Counted from the first letter of the stretch, positions 7,780-18,086 are shown. The stretch: 64,000 nt of DNA from Actinotignum schaalii_C (GCF_034119425.1 NZ_JAWUEL010000005.1:32133-96132); one strand, 5' to 3'. Translations and numbers: made by a program. Notes: a model not told the origin generated them from the sequence alone.

Positions 7780-8943
7780 ATCGACGAAAGCTTCCGGATC
7801 GAAGGGTGCCAGATCGTCCGGTCCCTCCCCCAGGCCCACCAGCTTAACGGGCACGCCAAGTTCGCGCTGCACCGAAATAACAATGCCGCCCTTGGCAGTG
7901 CCGTCCAGTTTGGTCAGCACGATCCCGGTTAGTCCTGTCACCTCCGCGAAAACACGGGCCTGCTGCATCCCGTTTTGCCCCGTCGTGGCGTCCAGAACAA
8001 GGAGAACTTCATTGACCGGCGTGGTGCGTTCCATGACACGCTTGATTTTTCCGAGCTCATCCATGAGCCCGGCCTTATTTTGGAGGCGCCCGGCGGTATC
8101 CACGATAATCACGTCCACACCGGTTGCATCTGCCTGCGCCACCGCATCAAAAGCAACGGAGGCCGGATCTGCCCCCTCACGATCCGAACGCACAACATCC
8201 ACACCCACTCGGTCGCCCCAGGTGACCAACTGATCGGCTGCGGCCGCGCGGAAAGTATCTGCTGCACCGAGCAGCACCGTGGTTCCCTGCGCGCGCAGCA
8301 ATCGCGCGAGCTTACCGACCGTGGTGGTTTTCCCGGTGCCATTCACACCCACCATAAGAACCGCCGCGGGATGCACCGCCCCGGAATCCGTTTCACTGCG
8401 AGTGAGATTGAGGGAGCGATCCATATCTGGACCTACGTGGCGTAGCAGCTCCTCGCGCAAAATCTCACGGACCCGTTGCGGATCGGTGGTGCTTTCAATT
8501 TTCACACGCGAGCGCAGACCCTCCATAATCTCGCTGGTGGCATCCAGCCCCACATCGGCCATGATGAGGGTATCTTCCAGTTCTTCCCAGTCCGCCGCGG
8601 AGAGATCCCCGCGGGAAAGAATCGCCAAAAGAGCCTGCCCGAAGCCACCCGAGTGAGCCAGCCGGGCGCGCAGGCGCTGCATCCTGGAGGGAAGGGATTC
8701 GGGCTGTTCAACCGCCGGAACCGTAACGATATTCGGGGTGGTTTCACCGGAGATTTCTCCGACGGCTTCTTCAGCGGTACCTTCCGAGGCTTCCGCGGTG
8801 GAATCCCCTTCGAGAACCGGGATGTTCCGACGTTCCAATTCCTCGCGCCGCTGGTTCTTCTTCACCAGGGAAATAACGAGGGGAACAAGGAGGAGGGCAA
8901 CAACGCCCGCGATGACAAGTGCAAGAACTACAGGATTATCCAC
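7765..8943 (-). CDS. ftsY: Signal recognition particle receptor FtsY
   Basis: Membrane-bound GTPase that receives Ffh-ribosome complexes for co-translational insertion. The 392-residue protein starts with a transmembrane anchor (about residues 6-27, VLALVIAGVVALLLVPLVI), as in other actinobacterial FtsY. An acidic linker and the NG domain follow, with the P-loop VGVNGTGKTTTVGKL, the DTAGRLQNKAGLMDEL motif and the closing LTKLDGTAKGG and GLGEGPDDLAPFD motifs. It is preceded by a small membrane protein gene and smc, the usual smc-ftsY-ffh order. Confidence 0.97.
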   Translation of the reverse strand: MDNPVVLALVIAGVVALLLVPLVISLVKKNQRREELERRNIPVLEGDSTAEASEGTAEEAVGEISGETTPNIVTVPAVEQPESLPSRMQRLRARLAHSGGFGQALLAILSRGDLSAADWEELEDTLIMADVGLDATSEIMEGLRSRVKIESTTDPQRVREILREELLRHVGPDMDRSLNLTRSETDSGAVHPAAVLMVGVNGTGKTTTVGKLARLLRAQGTTVLLGAADTFRAAAADQLVTWGDRVGVDVVRSDREGADPASVAFDAVAQADATGVDVIIVDTAGRLQNKAGLMDELGKIKRVMERTTPVNEVLLVLDATTGQNGMQQARVFAEVTGLTGIVLTKLDGTAKGGIVISVQRELGVPVKLVGLGEGPDDLAPFDPEAFVDSLLS

Positions 8944-8990
8944 TCCTCCAGTCTTGCAGAGGGTGCCGGGTTTTTCCAGCTGGTGCCCTA

Positions 8991-9617
8991 TCAGGCACTG
9001 CGCCGTTCGCGCGTTTCAGCGTCTTCACCCTCGACGCTTTCCTCAATATCAACGGTGCAGCTTTGGCCGCCAGCACCGTCAATGACCACGTCCGCTACCA
9101 GAGCACCATCCGGCTCCCCGGCAAAATCCGCCACATGGATTTCTTCCGGTACACCCGTGGAAACATAGGCAACGTCCGCCTCCGTGCGAGTATCTTCTAC
9201 AGCACTTTCAGCACGACGGCGCAGCGGCGGTGCGGGAATACGCGCCCGCAGTTTTTCACTATTGCGGCGCACCGTTTCCGAGAGTTCACGCTCCGTTTCC
9301 CGAGCTCGATCAAAGTGCTCATCGAGGGTTTCGGAGGTGATATAAGCTTCGGATTCGTGCGCGAAAGCTTCGAACATATCGTCCACCGCCGTATCGTGGT
9401 GGACGATGTCATAAGTGTCCATATCCAGTTCATCAGAGCGCCACGCGTCAAATGATTCCGCGACGGATGCTCCGGTACTTTTCCCGGAATTCCGCGCGAA
9501 TGACAGGGCATACACCAGCGCCGCGGCAGCAATAATGATGGCGATAACAACGATGATAAGGGGCACGGTCTTATTATGAGAATTTTCGCGGCGGCCGGCT
9601 ACCTCCGACCCGCACAC
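8991..9617 (-). CDS. Single-span membrane protein of unknown function between smc and ftsY
   Basis: No family recognised. The 208-residue product has one transmembrane segment (about residues 18-41, PLIIVVIAIIIAAAALVYAL) close to the N-terminus. A strongly acidic, probably helical region (about 50-130, rich in Glu, Asp and Arg) follows, then a C-terminal segment ending in charged residues. No catalytic motif is visible. The GTG start at 9617 lacks a good ribosome binding site and may be misplaced by a few codons. The gaps to smc (36 bases) and ftsY (47 bases) are short, suggesting co-transcription, so a role near chromosome segregation or the membrane is possible but not shown. Confidence 0.7.
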   Translation of the reverse strand: MCGSEVAGRRENSHNKTVPLIIVVIAIIIAAAALVYALSFARNSGKSTGASVAESFDAWRSDELDMDTYDIVHHDTAVDDMFEAFAHESEAYITSETLDEHFDRARETERELSETVRRNSEKLRARIPAPPLRRRAESAVEDTRTEADVAYVSTGVPEEIHVADFAGEPDGALVADVVIDGAGGQSCTVDIEESVEGEDAETRERRSA

Positions 9618-9653
9618 TTGCGCAATTGTTACCGAACTGCAACGTAACTCTCG

Positions 9654-12600
9654 CTATTCGCGCAGTTCAGACATGCGCTGGGATACCACGGTGGAAACCC
9701 CGTCCTCGCGCATCGCTACCCCGTACAGAGCATCGGCGATTTCCATTGTCCGCTTCTGGTGGGTGATGACCAGGAGCTGGGAAGAGCGCTGCAATTCCCG
9801 GAAAATCTCGAGAAGGCGCCCCAGATTGACATCATCGAGGGCTGCTTCTACTTCGTCCATGACGTAGAACGGGGAGGGACGCGCCATAAAGATTGCCACG
9901 AGGAAAGCAATGGCGGTGAGCGAGCGTTCCCCACCCGACAGCAAGGACAGCCGCTTGACGCGCTTGCCGGGTGGCCGCGCTTCGATTTCCACCCCGGTGG
10001 TCAGCACGTTCTCCGGGTCGGTGATAATGAGATGCCCTTCCCCACCCGGGAAGAGGCGAGCAAAGACCTGCTCGAAACGGGCGCTAATATCGCTGAGCGC
10101 GGCTTTCATGACGAGGGTGACTCGTTCATCAAGCTCCGCCACGATATCGAGAAGATCGGCGCGGGTCTTCTTCAGGTCATCAAGTTGCTGCGCGAGGTAC
10201 TTTTGACGTTCTTCCAGCGCGGTGTGCTCCTCCAGGGCGAGCGGGTTAATGGTGCCCAGCCGCGCGAGGGCTCGCTGCGCCGTGGCCAGGCGCCGTTCCT
10301 GTTCAGCCCGCACGTAGGGCACCGCACCGTCCTCGGTGGGAACCTGGGTATGCGGTCCGAATTCCTCTACGAGTGTGGCACTATCGATGCCCAAATCCTC
10401 GAGGGCACGGGTGGCCAGCTGTTCGTATTCCATGCGGGCACGGGCAGTTGCCAATTCACGGGCGTGGGTGGAATCTGCGAGGTCGCGTTCGCGGGTACGC
10501 AGCTGATCGACGCGTTCGCGTAGGTGCGTGAGCTGCCCCTCGGCGCCGTGTTGTTCTTCTTCTACCCGACGACGCTGCTCGGCCACCTCGGCACGTAAGC
10601 TGCGTACGTGCGCTAAGGCTCGCACCGCCGCGGCCGCGACCTGTCCTGCCAGCACCGCATGTTCGGCGCGAACCTGGCGGGCTCGTTCTTCCCGTTCAAG
10701 ACGTTCGCGGGCCAATCGAGCCCGGTTATCCAGGGCATCAGCGCGCCCACTCAACGCTCGGAAACGTTCTTCTGCGGTGCGCAGCGCCAATCGAGCCTCC
10801 GTTTCTTGTTTACGGGCGGCCACAGCGGCTTCGTGCGCGGTATCGCGCTGCCGGGAGAGACGCGTCAGTTCACCATCATCGGGAATCTCAGTAGCATTTT
10901 CTTCGGGCTCCGCGAAACTTTCTAGCTCTGCCTGCCGTGCGGCAATATCTTCCCGCAAGGAGGCGGCGCGCGCGACGGCGCGTTCTTCATCGGCACGGGC
11001 CGCAGCGAGGGCTTGGCGTAAAGCTCCTAATTGGGCAGTTGCGGCAGCCAGATTAGAGTCCCGCGCCGTCAGTTCGCTCCCGGAAGCCTCGGCGCGGGCC
11101 CGAGCCTCTTCCTCGGTACTCTCAGCTTTTCGCAGCGCACCAGCTGCTTCATCAGCGGCAGTGGCGGCGGCATCAAGTTGCTCGGAAGCGTCCTGATAGG
11201 CAGCTTGGCGGGTGAGGGTGGCAGCGGCGGTGGCTTCTCCCCCGGTAGCGGTGCACGCCGTGATAACGTCCCCGCTCGTTGTTACCGCGCGGGGTGCCCC
11301 GGCTGCCACGAGCAGGCGGGCTGTAACAAGATCAACGGTGAGTGCGGTGCCAGCTAGGAGCTGCTTGAGGAGGCCAGCCAGGTCACTGCCCGTCCCGGAC
11401 CAACTCACCACCGATAATGCGCGCACGGCGGCATCCGGATCCGGGCGCACCGTCTCGAAAGCGGCGCTGAGTTCACCTTCGCGCGCGGCAGCTGCGGCGT
11501 CGTCGTTCTTCCCTTCCGTAATCGTGAGCGTGAGACGCCCGGCTTGCGCCTGCGCGGCGCCACGCAAAATATCCACGGCGCTGTCGAGGTCATTCACCAC
11601 CGCACCGGCGGCGGTTCCCGCCAGTGCATTTTCCGCCGCACTTTCCCAACCGCGTTCCACGTGGAGGTGGTCTCGTAACAACGCCGCACCGTGCTCGATA
11701 GCCCACGCGGTGGCATCTTCCGGTTCCAAAGAGAGCGCGAGGGTATCAACAATGGCCTGTAGGCGCGCCATCTCCTCGCGAGCACGTACCTCGTTCGCGC
11801 GCGCCTCTTCCACGGCAGCGCGGGCCTCCAGATGAGCCCGGGTATGTTCTTCATGGGCGGAAGCGAGGGTATCGTCCCCGGCGGAGGTAGCGACGAGCTC
11901 CTCCTCAATATCCGTGACCTGCACGCTGGTAGTCTGCACGCGCTGGCGCGCGGCCGCCACATCCTTGTCCACACGTTCAACTTCAGCCGCGAGCGCCTCA
12001 AGCCGCGAGCGTACGGCGGAAACCTTCCCGGCACGGCGTGCGGCGTTCTCGCGAGCGTCGGCGCGCACTCGGCTCGCCTCGTTATAGGCGCGCTCGGCCA
12101 CAGCTTCCGCAGTTTCAGTTTCCTCCCGCTGGGTGAGGACGACGCGCAAAGCATCCTGAGCATCGCGGACGCGCCCCTCAAGTTCTTCTTCTTCGGCCCG
12201 GGCCCGTACAGCTCGCGCATGGAGCTCCTCCGGGTCGTCTTGGCCGCCCCGTGCAGGCATGGTGCTCAGGGTGCGTTCACGTTCGCGCGCCAGCTCGTCC
12301 ATGGCGCGAAATCTTTCCTCGAGGGAAGCGAGACGTTCGGAGCTATCCCGAAGAGCTGAGAGCTGCGGGTTGAGGCGCGCGTGATGGTCCTCTGCCGTAG
12401 CGAGGGCGGCTCGGGCCTGAGTGAGGGCCACTTGGTTTTCTTCGCGCAGCTGAGCGGTACGCTGATCTTCAGCAGCTCCGGCTTCCAGCCTGGCCTGCGC
12501 CTGGGCCAGATCATCAGCGAGAAGACGAGCCCGCGCGTCGCGTTCGGTTGCCTGAATGATCTGGGCACGGCGGGCTGCCTCAGCCTGTTTGGCGAGCGGT

Positions 12601-13208
12601 CCGAGCTGACGGCGCAGCTCCGCAGTGAGGTCCTCCACCCGCGTGAACGAACCCTTCATTGCTTCGAGCTTGCGCAGAGTTTTTTCTTTACGGCGACGGT
12701 GCTTGAGCACTCCGGCAGCTTCTTCCACAATATTGCGGCGCTCTTCGGGACTCGAAGTGAGGACTTCATCGAGGCGGCCCTGCCCGATAATGACATGCAT
12801 TTCGCGCCCCATGCCGGTGTCTGAGAGAAGTTCTTGGACGTCAAGGAGGCGTGCCGGCGTACCATTAATGGCATATTCGGAACCGCCGGCACGGAAGAGG
12901 GTTCGGGTGATCGTCACTTCCGAATACTCAATGGGGAGCACACCATCAGAATTATCGATAGTAAGGGAGACTTCCGCGCGTCCGAGCGCGGGACGGCGCG
13001 ACGTGCCAGCAAAAATAACATCCGCCATGGAGCCACCACGCAAAGTTTTCGCACCCTGTTCGCCCATCACCCAGGCGAGAGCATCCACCACATTGGATTT
13101 CCCTGAGCCGTTAGGGCCTACCACCGCATTAATCCCGGGTTCAAAGCGCACTGTGGTGGCGGTGGCAAAGGATTTGAATCCTCGCATGGTCAAGGTTTTT
13201 AAGTGCAC
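9654..13208 (-). CDS. smc: Chromosome segregation ATPase SMC
   Basis: Forms the ring-shaped condensin that organises and segregates the chromosome with ScpA/ScpB. The 1,184-residue protein has an N-terminal ATPase half with Walker A GPNGSGKSNV at 31-40. Long coiled coils (about 170-480 and 660-1000) flank a hinge (about 500-640). The C-terminal half has the signature LSLLSGGERSLTAIAF and Walker B YVMDEVEAALDD. Length and layout are standard. The coding sequence is extremely Ala/Arg/Glu-rich, which leaves many long open frames on the other strand. It is first in the smc-(membrane protein)-ftsY cluster. Confidence 0.98.
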   Translation of the reverse strand: MHLKTLTMRGFKSFATATTVRFEPGINAVVGPNGSGKSNVVDALAWVMGEQGAKTLRGGSMADVIFAGTSRRPALGRAEVSLTIDNSDGVLPIEYSEVTITRTLFRAGGSEYAINGTPARLLDVQELLSDTGMGREMHVIIGQGRLDEVLTSSPEERRNIVEEAAGVLKHRRRKEKTLRKLEAMKGSFTRVEDLTAELRRQLGPLAKQAEAARRAQIIQATERDARARLLADDLAQAQARLEAGAAEDQRTAQLREENQVALTQARAALATAEDHHARLNPQLSALRDSSERLASLEERFRAMDELARERERTLSTMPARGGQDDPEELHARAVRARAEEEELEGRVRDAQDALRVVLTQREETETAEAVAERAYNEASRVRADARENAARRAGKVSAVRSRLEALAAEVERVDKDVAAARQRVQTTSVQVTDIEEELVATSAGDDTLASAHEEHTRAHLEARAAVEEARANEVRAREEMARLQAIVDTLALSLEPEDATAWAIEHGAALLRDHLHVERGWESAAENALAGTAAGAVVNDLDSAVDILRGAAQAQAGRLTLTITEGKNDDAAAAAREGELSAAFETVRPDPDAAVRALSVVSWSGTGSDLAGLLKQLLAGTALTVDLVTARLLVAAGAPRAVTTSGDVITACTATGGEATAAATLTRQAAYQDASEQLDAAATAADEAAGALRKAESTEEEARARAEASGSELTARDSNLAAATAQLGALRQALAAARADEERAVARAASLREDIAARQAELESFAEPEENATEIPDDGELTRLSRQRDTAHEAAVAARKQETEARLALRTAEERFRALSGRADALDNRARLARERLEREERARQVRAEHAVLAGQVAAAAVRALAHVRSLRAEVAEQRRRVEEEQHGAEGQLTHLRERVDQLRTRERDLADSTHARELATARARMEYEQLATRALEDLGIDSATLVEEFGPHTQVPTEDGAVPYVRAEQERRLATAQRALARLGTINPLALEEHTALEERQKYLAQQLDDLKKTRADLLDIVAELDERVTLVMKAALSDISARFEQVFARLFPGGEGHLIITDPENVLTTGVEIEARPPGKRVKRLSLLSGGERSLTAIAFLVAIFMARPSPFYVMDEVEAALDDVNLGRLLEIFRELQRSSQLLVITHQKRTMEIADALYGVAMREDGVSTVVSQRMSELRE

Positions 13209-13328
13209 GATTACAGATTATGCCAGACGGCGCCACCGGTGGCGCTACGACGGGGCGTTATGACAGTTGCAACCGGTACCCGTGGTCGCGGTGGCACGCC
13301 GGCGACACACCGCACCGTACCGGGACCG

Positions 13329-14888
13329 CTAGAACATGAAGGGGACGACGACGATCTTGTAAATAAGTGCAATCGCGAAGGTCGTAGCGTAACCGGTCAT
13401 CACCCGGTTATCGGTGGTACGCGAGGTAGCGTAGGAAAGCACGGCCGGCTGACCGAGCAATCCTGCCACCGCACCCGAAGAACGGGTGGCAGAGGAACCA
13501 AGCGCCCACGCGGCAGCCATCATGACTCCGCACCCGACAATACTCACCGCTGCGGCCAAGAGCAGCGATTTCAAGCCCACCATTGTGAAGACGGTCGAGG
13601 CAAAAGCAGAACCGGAGTTGAGGCCGACTGCCGCGAGGAAGAGCATGAGGCCAAACTGGCGCAGGGTCAGATTCGCGGGGCGCGGGAGTTGCCAGGGTAC
13701 CCGGCCGGTGCGGTGCACCGCTCCGAGGATCAGCCCCACCACAAGCGGGCCGCCGGCCGCACCCAGGGAAAAGGCCGCGCCACCCGGTAGCGGGATTTCC
13801 ACCAGTCCGAGAGCAAAGCCCAGGGCAAGGCCACCGGCTGCTGCCACCCAGTCCAGTTCGGAGGAGCTGGAGACCGAGTCACCGAAATACTCTTCGAGTT
13901 CTTCTACCCGCGAGGTAGGTAAGGCGACTTCTACCACGTCGCCCATTTCCAGGTAGGTATCCGGGGTGGCGAGGATCTCGTCATCGGCACGGCGGATAAC
14001 CGTCACCCGTGCTTCGAAACGACGATAGAGCGGGAGGGAACCCACCGTGAGCCCAGCAATATCCCGATTGGATACCGTAAAACGGTGCACCGCCAGATAG
14101 GGATCAGTCAGCCGCCGATGACGCATCCGGCTACCCAGGCGTTCGATAGCTTCAGAAAGCGCCGCCCGGGAAGCGAAAATACGAACCCTATCCCCCGGTT
14201 CCAGAGCACGCTCCATATCGAGGATATGCCAACGGCGATTGCGCCGCATTGCTACGAATCGCACCTGTTGTCCGGCTATATCCCGCATCTGCTGCGCGGA
14301 GATCTCCCGATCCACGTACACGGTTGCCTGTTCCAGTTCCACATCATCCGGATCGAGTTGGTCATGACGGGCTTTCCATTCCCGGTTAATAAAAATAGCG
14401 ACCATGACAATGGCGAGCGTGACCCCGACCGGGTAACCAATGGAGTAGCCCACCGCCGGATTATCCGGGTCGGTCATTTCCTGGGCGAGAGCAAGCGAGG
14501 GCGTCGAGGTGAGCGAACCTGCGAAAACACCCACGGCAGTACCGCGCAATAAACCGAGAAGCTCGCCCAGTCCCACCGCGGCCGCCGCACCGGCCGTAAT
14601 CGCAATAACTGAGGCGAGCATAAGGCCTAGCTGTTTGCGGATCTCCTGGAAGAATGTTTCCCCGGCTTCCAATCCAATCATGTAAACGAAAATACCCAGG
14701 CCCAAATCTTGCAGGAGCACGAGGAGGGAGGTGGAGGGCGGAACCACCGCACCGACAAGCAAACCGATGAAAAGCGCTCCCGCTGCCCCGAATTTCAGGG
14801 GACCAAAAGGAATCGCCCCGAAGGCAGCGCCAAGCGCCACCACAATGAAAACAACGAGAACGGTATTGCTGGCAAGGATATCGAGCAC
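13329..14888 (-). CDS. AspT/YidE-like transporter with RCK_C domains
   Basis: Resembles the aspartate:alanine exchanger family of secondary transporters. The 519-residue protein has two membrane blocks (about 1-165 and 345-519, five to six segments each) flanking a soluble centre. The centre contains two TrkA_C/RCK_C-like domains (MRRNRRWHILDMERALEPGDRVRIFA and ADDEILATPDTYLEMGDVVEVA regions). The two membrane halves share family motifs such as GLEAGETFF and AVGLNSGSAF. The duplicated design is that of YidE, YbjL and AspT. The real substrate is unknown; the family includes amino acid and dicarboxylate exchangers. It stands alone between smc and folC. Confidence 0.85.
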   Translation of the reverse strand: MLDILASNTVLVVFIVVALGAAFGAIPFGPLKFGAAGALFIGLLVGAVVPPSTSLLVLLQDLGLGIFVYMIGLEAGETFFQEIRKQLGLMLASVIAITAGAAAAVGLGELLGLLRGTAVGVFAGSLTSTPSLALAQEMTDPDNPAVGYSIGYPVGVTLAIVMVAIFINREWKARHDQLDPDDVELEQATVYVDREISAQQMRDIAGQQVRFVAMRRNRRWHILDMERALEPGDRVRIFASRAALSEAIERLGSRMRHRRLTDPYLAVHRFTVSNRDIAGLTVGSLPLYRRFEARVTVIRRADDEILATPDTYLEMGDVVEVALPTSRVEELEEYFGDSVSSSSELDWVAAAGGLALGFALGLVEIPLPGGAAFSLGAAGGPLVVGLILGAVHRTGRVPWQLPRPANLTLRQFGLMLFLAAVGLNSGSAFASTVFTMVGLKSLLLAAAVSIVGCGVMMAAAWALGSSATRSSGAVAGLLGQPAVLSYATSRTTDNRVMTGYATTFAIALIYKIVVVPFMF

Positions 14889-14983
14889 AGTGCCACCTCG
14901 GGGTTAAAGACTGGTAGAACGTTGCCTACTCTACCAATTTGGTACACCGTGCCAGTGCTTTCGGGCCCGGTGTCCGCCCCGTC

Positions 14984-16522
14984 CTACTCGGTAGGGGCTT
15001 CGTCAGGAGCCCCTTTACCCATCATTTGACGCGCCATTCCTGCCAGATAAACCGATCCAACTACTGTCACCACCGGCGTGGCGAGCTCATCGCCCGCTTC
15101 GGCCTCGGCCCATCCGGAAGCTTCGTCAATCGCGGCGAGCAGATCGCGTTCCACCCGCACCCTTTCTGCACCGAAGACCGCCCGCGCCAGCTCTGCCAGG
15201 TCCTCGGCGTCCATGGCACGTTCACCGGGCATATCGGTGATGACAACAGCGTCCAAGACCGGCTCGAACTGCCCGAGGGTTCCTTCCACATCCTTATCTG
15301 CCATCATGGCGAGCACCCCAACCCGCCGGCCGGGATAGTACTCTTCCAGCGCGGCGGCTGTGTGTGCGGCACCGTGAGGGTTATGGGCCGCGTCCACGAG
15401 GACGGTAGGCGAGGTACGCACCACTTCGAGGCGCCCGGGCGAAGTAACGGCCATCAGTGCATGTTCGACGACGTCACCCGCAAGCGCGCGCCCCCCGAAG
15501 AATGCTTCAACCGCAGTGATGGCCAGCGCCGCGTTCTCTGCCTGATACGAGCCGCGCAGTGCGAGAGGAATATCGTCGTAGCGGGCCGCGGGGGTGCGCA
15601 CAGTCATAAGCTGACCACCCACCGCAGTCTCCCGCCCGAGGACCTGGATGTCTTTCCCGTAGACGGATACGTGGGCGCGGGCCCGGTGGGCTGCCTGAGC
15701 GATAGCCGCACCGGCTTCCTCGGGTTGGGAGGCGCTCACCACGCTGGCCCCGGGTTTAATAATCCCAACTTTTTCACCCGCGATCTGTGCGATGGTGTGC
15801 CCGAGCCATCGTTCATGGTCGAGAGCGATGGGGGTGAGAACAGCGACGTCGCCGTCAATCACATTGGTGGCATCCCACCTTCCCCCCATGCCCACTTCGA
15901 CCACCGCCACATCGATAGGTGCGGCGGCGAAAGCTACGTAGGCCATGACCACAAACACTTCGAAGAAGCTCATGCGCGGCCCACCCTCCGCTTGGGAGCG
16001 CTGGTCCACTAGTTCGACGAACGGCGCGACATCTTCCCATGCCTGAATGAAATCCGCGCGGGAAATATTATGTCCGTCGATAGCGATGCGCTCACGCACC
16101 GACACCAGGTGCGGGGAGGTGAAACGCCCGGTACGCAGACCGTGCTCGCGTAGCAGCGCTTCGATCATGCGTGCCGTCGAGGTTTTCCCATTGGTGCCCG
16201 TCACGTGCACGCACCGGTAGGAATGGTGCGGATTACCGAGTAAATCCAGGCACATCTGAACGCGCTCAAGGGAGGGCTGCACCTTATGTTCGGGGGCGCG
16301 GGTGAGGATATCCCGGTAGATCTCATCCACCCGAGCTTCTTCTGCGGTGGTATCCGCGAGTTCAACGGTAGGATCAGGTGACTCCTTGACCTCTCGGAGC
16401 ACCGCTTCGTCCCCGAAAATTCCAGAGTTGAGGACCTCGGAAAGCGCCGCGTCAAGTTCGGCTTCCCGCGCATCTTCACTGTCGTACCCCGCGCCATCGT
16501 ACCCAACGTTATTCGTACCCAT
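14984..16522 (-). CDS. folC: Bifunctional folylpolyglutamate synthase/dihydrofolate synthase
   Basis: Adds glutamate to dihydropteroate and then to reduced folates, using ATP. The P-loop is in VHVTGTNGKTSTARMIEALL, the folate-binding loop is TGRFTSPHLVSVRERI, and the ligase motifs GMGGRWDATN and VDAAHNPHGA follow. The start is placed at ATG 16522 with AAAGGGG seven bases upstream, giving 512 residues. The frame stays open to 16624 but the extra 34 residues look non-coding. There is an N-terminal acidic extension of about 75 residues before the first FolC motif, longer than in most homologues. folC often follows valS in actinobacteria; here the two are about 20 kb apart. Confidence 0.95.
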   Translation of the reverse strand: MGTNNVGYDGAGYDSEDAREAELDAALSEVLNSGIFGDEAVLREVKESPDPTVELADTTAEEARVDEIYRDILTRAPEHKVQPSLERVQMCLDLLGNPHHSYRCVHVTGTNGKTSTARMIEALLREHGLRTGRFTSPHLVSVRERIAIDGHNISRADFIQAWEDVAPFVELVDQRSQAEGGPRMSFFEVFVVMAYVAFAAAPIDVAVVEVGMGGRWDATNVIDGDVAVLTPIALDHERWLGHTIAQIAGEKVGIIKPGASVVSASQPEEAGAAIAQAAHRARAHVSVYGKDIQVLGRETAVGGQLMTVRTPAARYDDIPLALRGSYQAENAALAITAVEAFFGGRALAGDVVEHALMAVTSPGRLEVVRTSPTVLVDAAHNPHGAAHTAAALEEYYPGRRVGVLAMMADKDVEGTLGQFEPVLDAVVITDMPGERAMDAEDLAELARAVFGAERVRVERDLLAAIDEASGWAEAEAGDELATPVVTVVGSVYLAGMARQMMGKGAPDEAPTE

Positions 16523-16556
16523 ACCTGCCCCTTTCACGGCACACCAGCATATACCA

Positions 16557-16600
16557 CGGGGCCCACGGTGCGACTGGCGCTGCCAGCCCCGTGGGCCCCG
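16557..16600 (-). terminator. Nested hairpin downstream of the MFS gene
   Basis: Perfect 12-bp arms (CGGGGCCCACGG at 16557-16568 and its complement at 16589-16600) enclose a second hairpin CTGGC/GCCAG. It lies 47 bases past the MFS stop. There is no T-tract. Confidence 0.6.
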
Positions 16601-16646
16601 TTCCCGCACACTACCGGTCCGCACGAACCCTTATGTACGGATGTAT

Positions 16647-18086
16647 CTAGGAGGCTGATTCCTCCGCGTTCTCAACCGACGGGATGAGGGTGGAGAGGAG
16701 AAGCGCAATAATCACAAGGACCGCACCCACCGCAATTCCGGCCTGATAACCACCCACCAGGTTCTCAGTGCCACCCACGGCGGTGGCCACAGCGGTGAGG
16801 ATCGCGAAGGAAAGCCCGGCTCCCAGGTTGAAGGCACCGGCATTCATTCCCGGTAGGTAGCCCTGGTTATCAGCCGGGGAGAGCACGATACCCAAGCCGT
16901 TGAGCATGATATTGACGGTACCGGCGTAGGTAATACCGATGGCCACGCACAGGAAGAAGATAAGCGACTTCGACGGTGCCCCCACACCGAACACCGCGAT
17001 CCCGAGGAAAATAACCGTGGAGAGCAGCCCCGCCTGGAGTACCTTCTTGTAGCCGAAACGCGAAGCGAGCTGCCCGGCGATCGGCCCCATAATAAGACCG
17101 GCAATCGCGTAGGGCGTCAGCGTCACGAAGGAGACCGTTTCGGCCGGGAGCTCCAGACCACCGGCACTGGCTTCCAGCTGCGCCAGGTTCGGGATGAGAC
17201 CGTTCATGACCGCGAATACCCCGGTCATGGTGAAGAGAGTGGTGGACAGGAGAGCCCAGGTGCGCCGTTGCTTGAGGTAGCGAGTGGCCACTAGCGGGTG
17301 TGCGCGCGAGGACTCGATCTTCCAGAAAATCACCGCGGAAACGGCGGCCACCAGGATTTCCACGCCGATGAGCCACCAGCGGGCATCCCCGAGCTTGCCT
17401 AACTCATTGAAAGCGAAATAGACGCAGCCAAAAACGATGAGGAGTGCGATAACGCCGGGCCAGTCCATCGGGGTGCGGTCGCCCTGGGATTCACGGGTCC
17501 CGAACACCGACGCCAGGAAAGCGACGGCGCACACAACTGCCATGCACAAGAAAACGGAGCGGAAGCCCCAGTTCCCGGCGAGCCAGCCGCCCAACAGGGC
17601 GTCTACTCCTGCGATACCGCCGTTGACGGAGGTAAGAATAGCCATGTACTTGGCGTAACGGCGCGGTTCGGGTACTTCCTGGTGCAGCATCACAAGGGTG
17701 AGAGGCACCATCGGCCCCGCCGTCCCCTGAATCACACGCCCGATACCGAGGATCGTGACATTGGGAGCGAGTGCCGAGACTACGCATCCGATCCCGGTAG
17801 CCAGGAGCATGCCCAGCAGAATCTTCTTGCGCCCGATAAGGTCGCCCCAGCGCGGCAGGAAAAGGGAGAAGAGCGCGGCGGAAGCGAAGAAGGCCGTTTG
17901 GGTCACGCCAATTTCAACCTCGGTCGCATTGAGTTCCACGCTCATAGTATGCAGAGCTGGGGAAAGCATGGAAGCGTTGAGCTGGAAGGCGAAGACAGCG
18001 CAGAGCAGCGCGGCCATCAGCACGATAATATTCGTGCGCGAACCGGATTGCGCCCGGCCGGCACGTGTGGGAACGGACGATGCCAT
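16647..18086 (-). CDS. MFS transporter, probably nucleoside or purine related
   Basis: Major facilitator superfamily permease with about 14 predicted membrane segments in 479 residues, the DHA2-like layout. The cytoplasmic loop motif between TM2 and TM3 is WGDLIGRKKILL. GRVIQGTAGPMVPLTLVML is the motif region of TM4-TM5. It lies 94 bases downstream of a nucleoside hydrolase gene on the same strand and appears to share its promoter. Import of the nucleosides that the hydrolase cleaves is therefore a reasonable inference. DHA2 members are often drug exporters, so the substrate remains open. Confidence 0.85.
   Translation of the reverse strand: MASSVPTRAGRAQSGSRTNIIVLMAALLCAVFAFQLNASMLSPALHTMSVELNATEVEIGVTQTAFFASAALFSLFLPRWGDLIGRKKILLGMLLATGIGCVVSALAPNVTILGIGRVIQGTAGPMVPLTLVMLHQEVPEPRRYAKYMAILTSVNGGIAGVDALLGGWLAGNWGFRSVFLCMAVVCAVAFLASVFGTRESQGDRTPMDWPGVIALLIVFGCVYFAFNELGKLGDARWWLIGVEILVAAVSAVIFWKIESSRAHPLVATRYLKQRRTWALLSTTLFTMTGVFAVMNGLIPNLAQLEASAGGLELPAETVSFVTLTPYAIAGLIMGPIAGQLASRFGYKKVLQAGLLSTVIFLGIAVFGVGAPSKSLIFFLCVAIGITYAGTVNIMLNGLGIVLSPADNQGYLPGMNAGAFNLGAGLSFAILTAVATAVGGTENLVGGYQAGIAVGAVLVIIALLLSTLIPSVENAEESAS

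Noticed and set aside
6571..7932. A 453-codon plus-strand frame across ffh and ftsY
   Set aside because: Shadow; crosses two well-supported genes.
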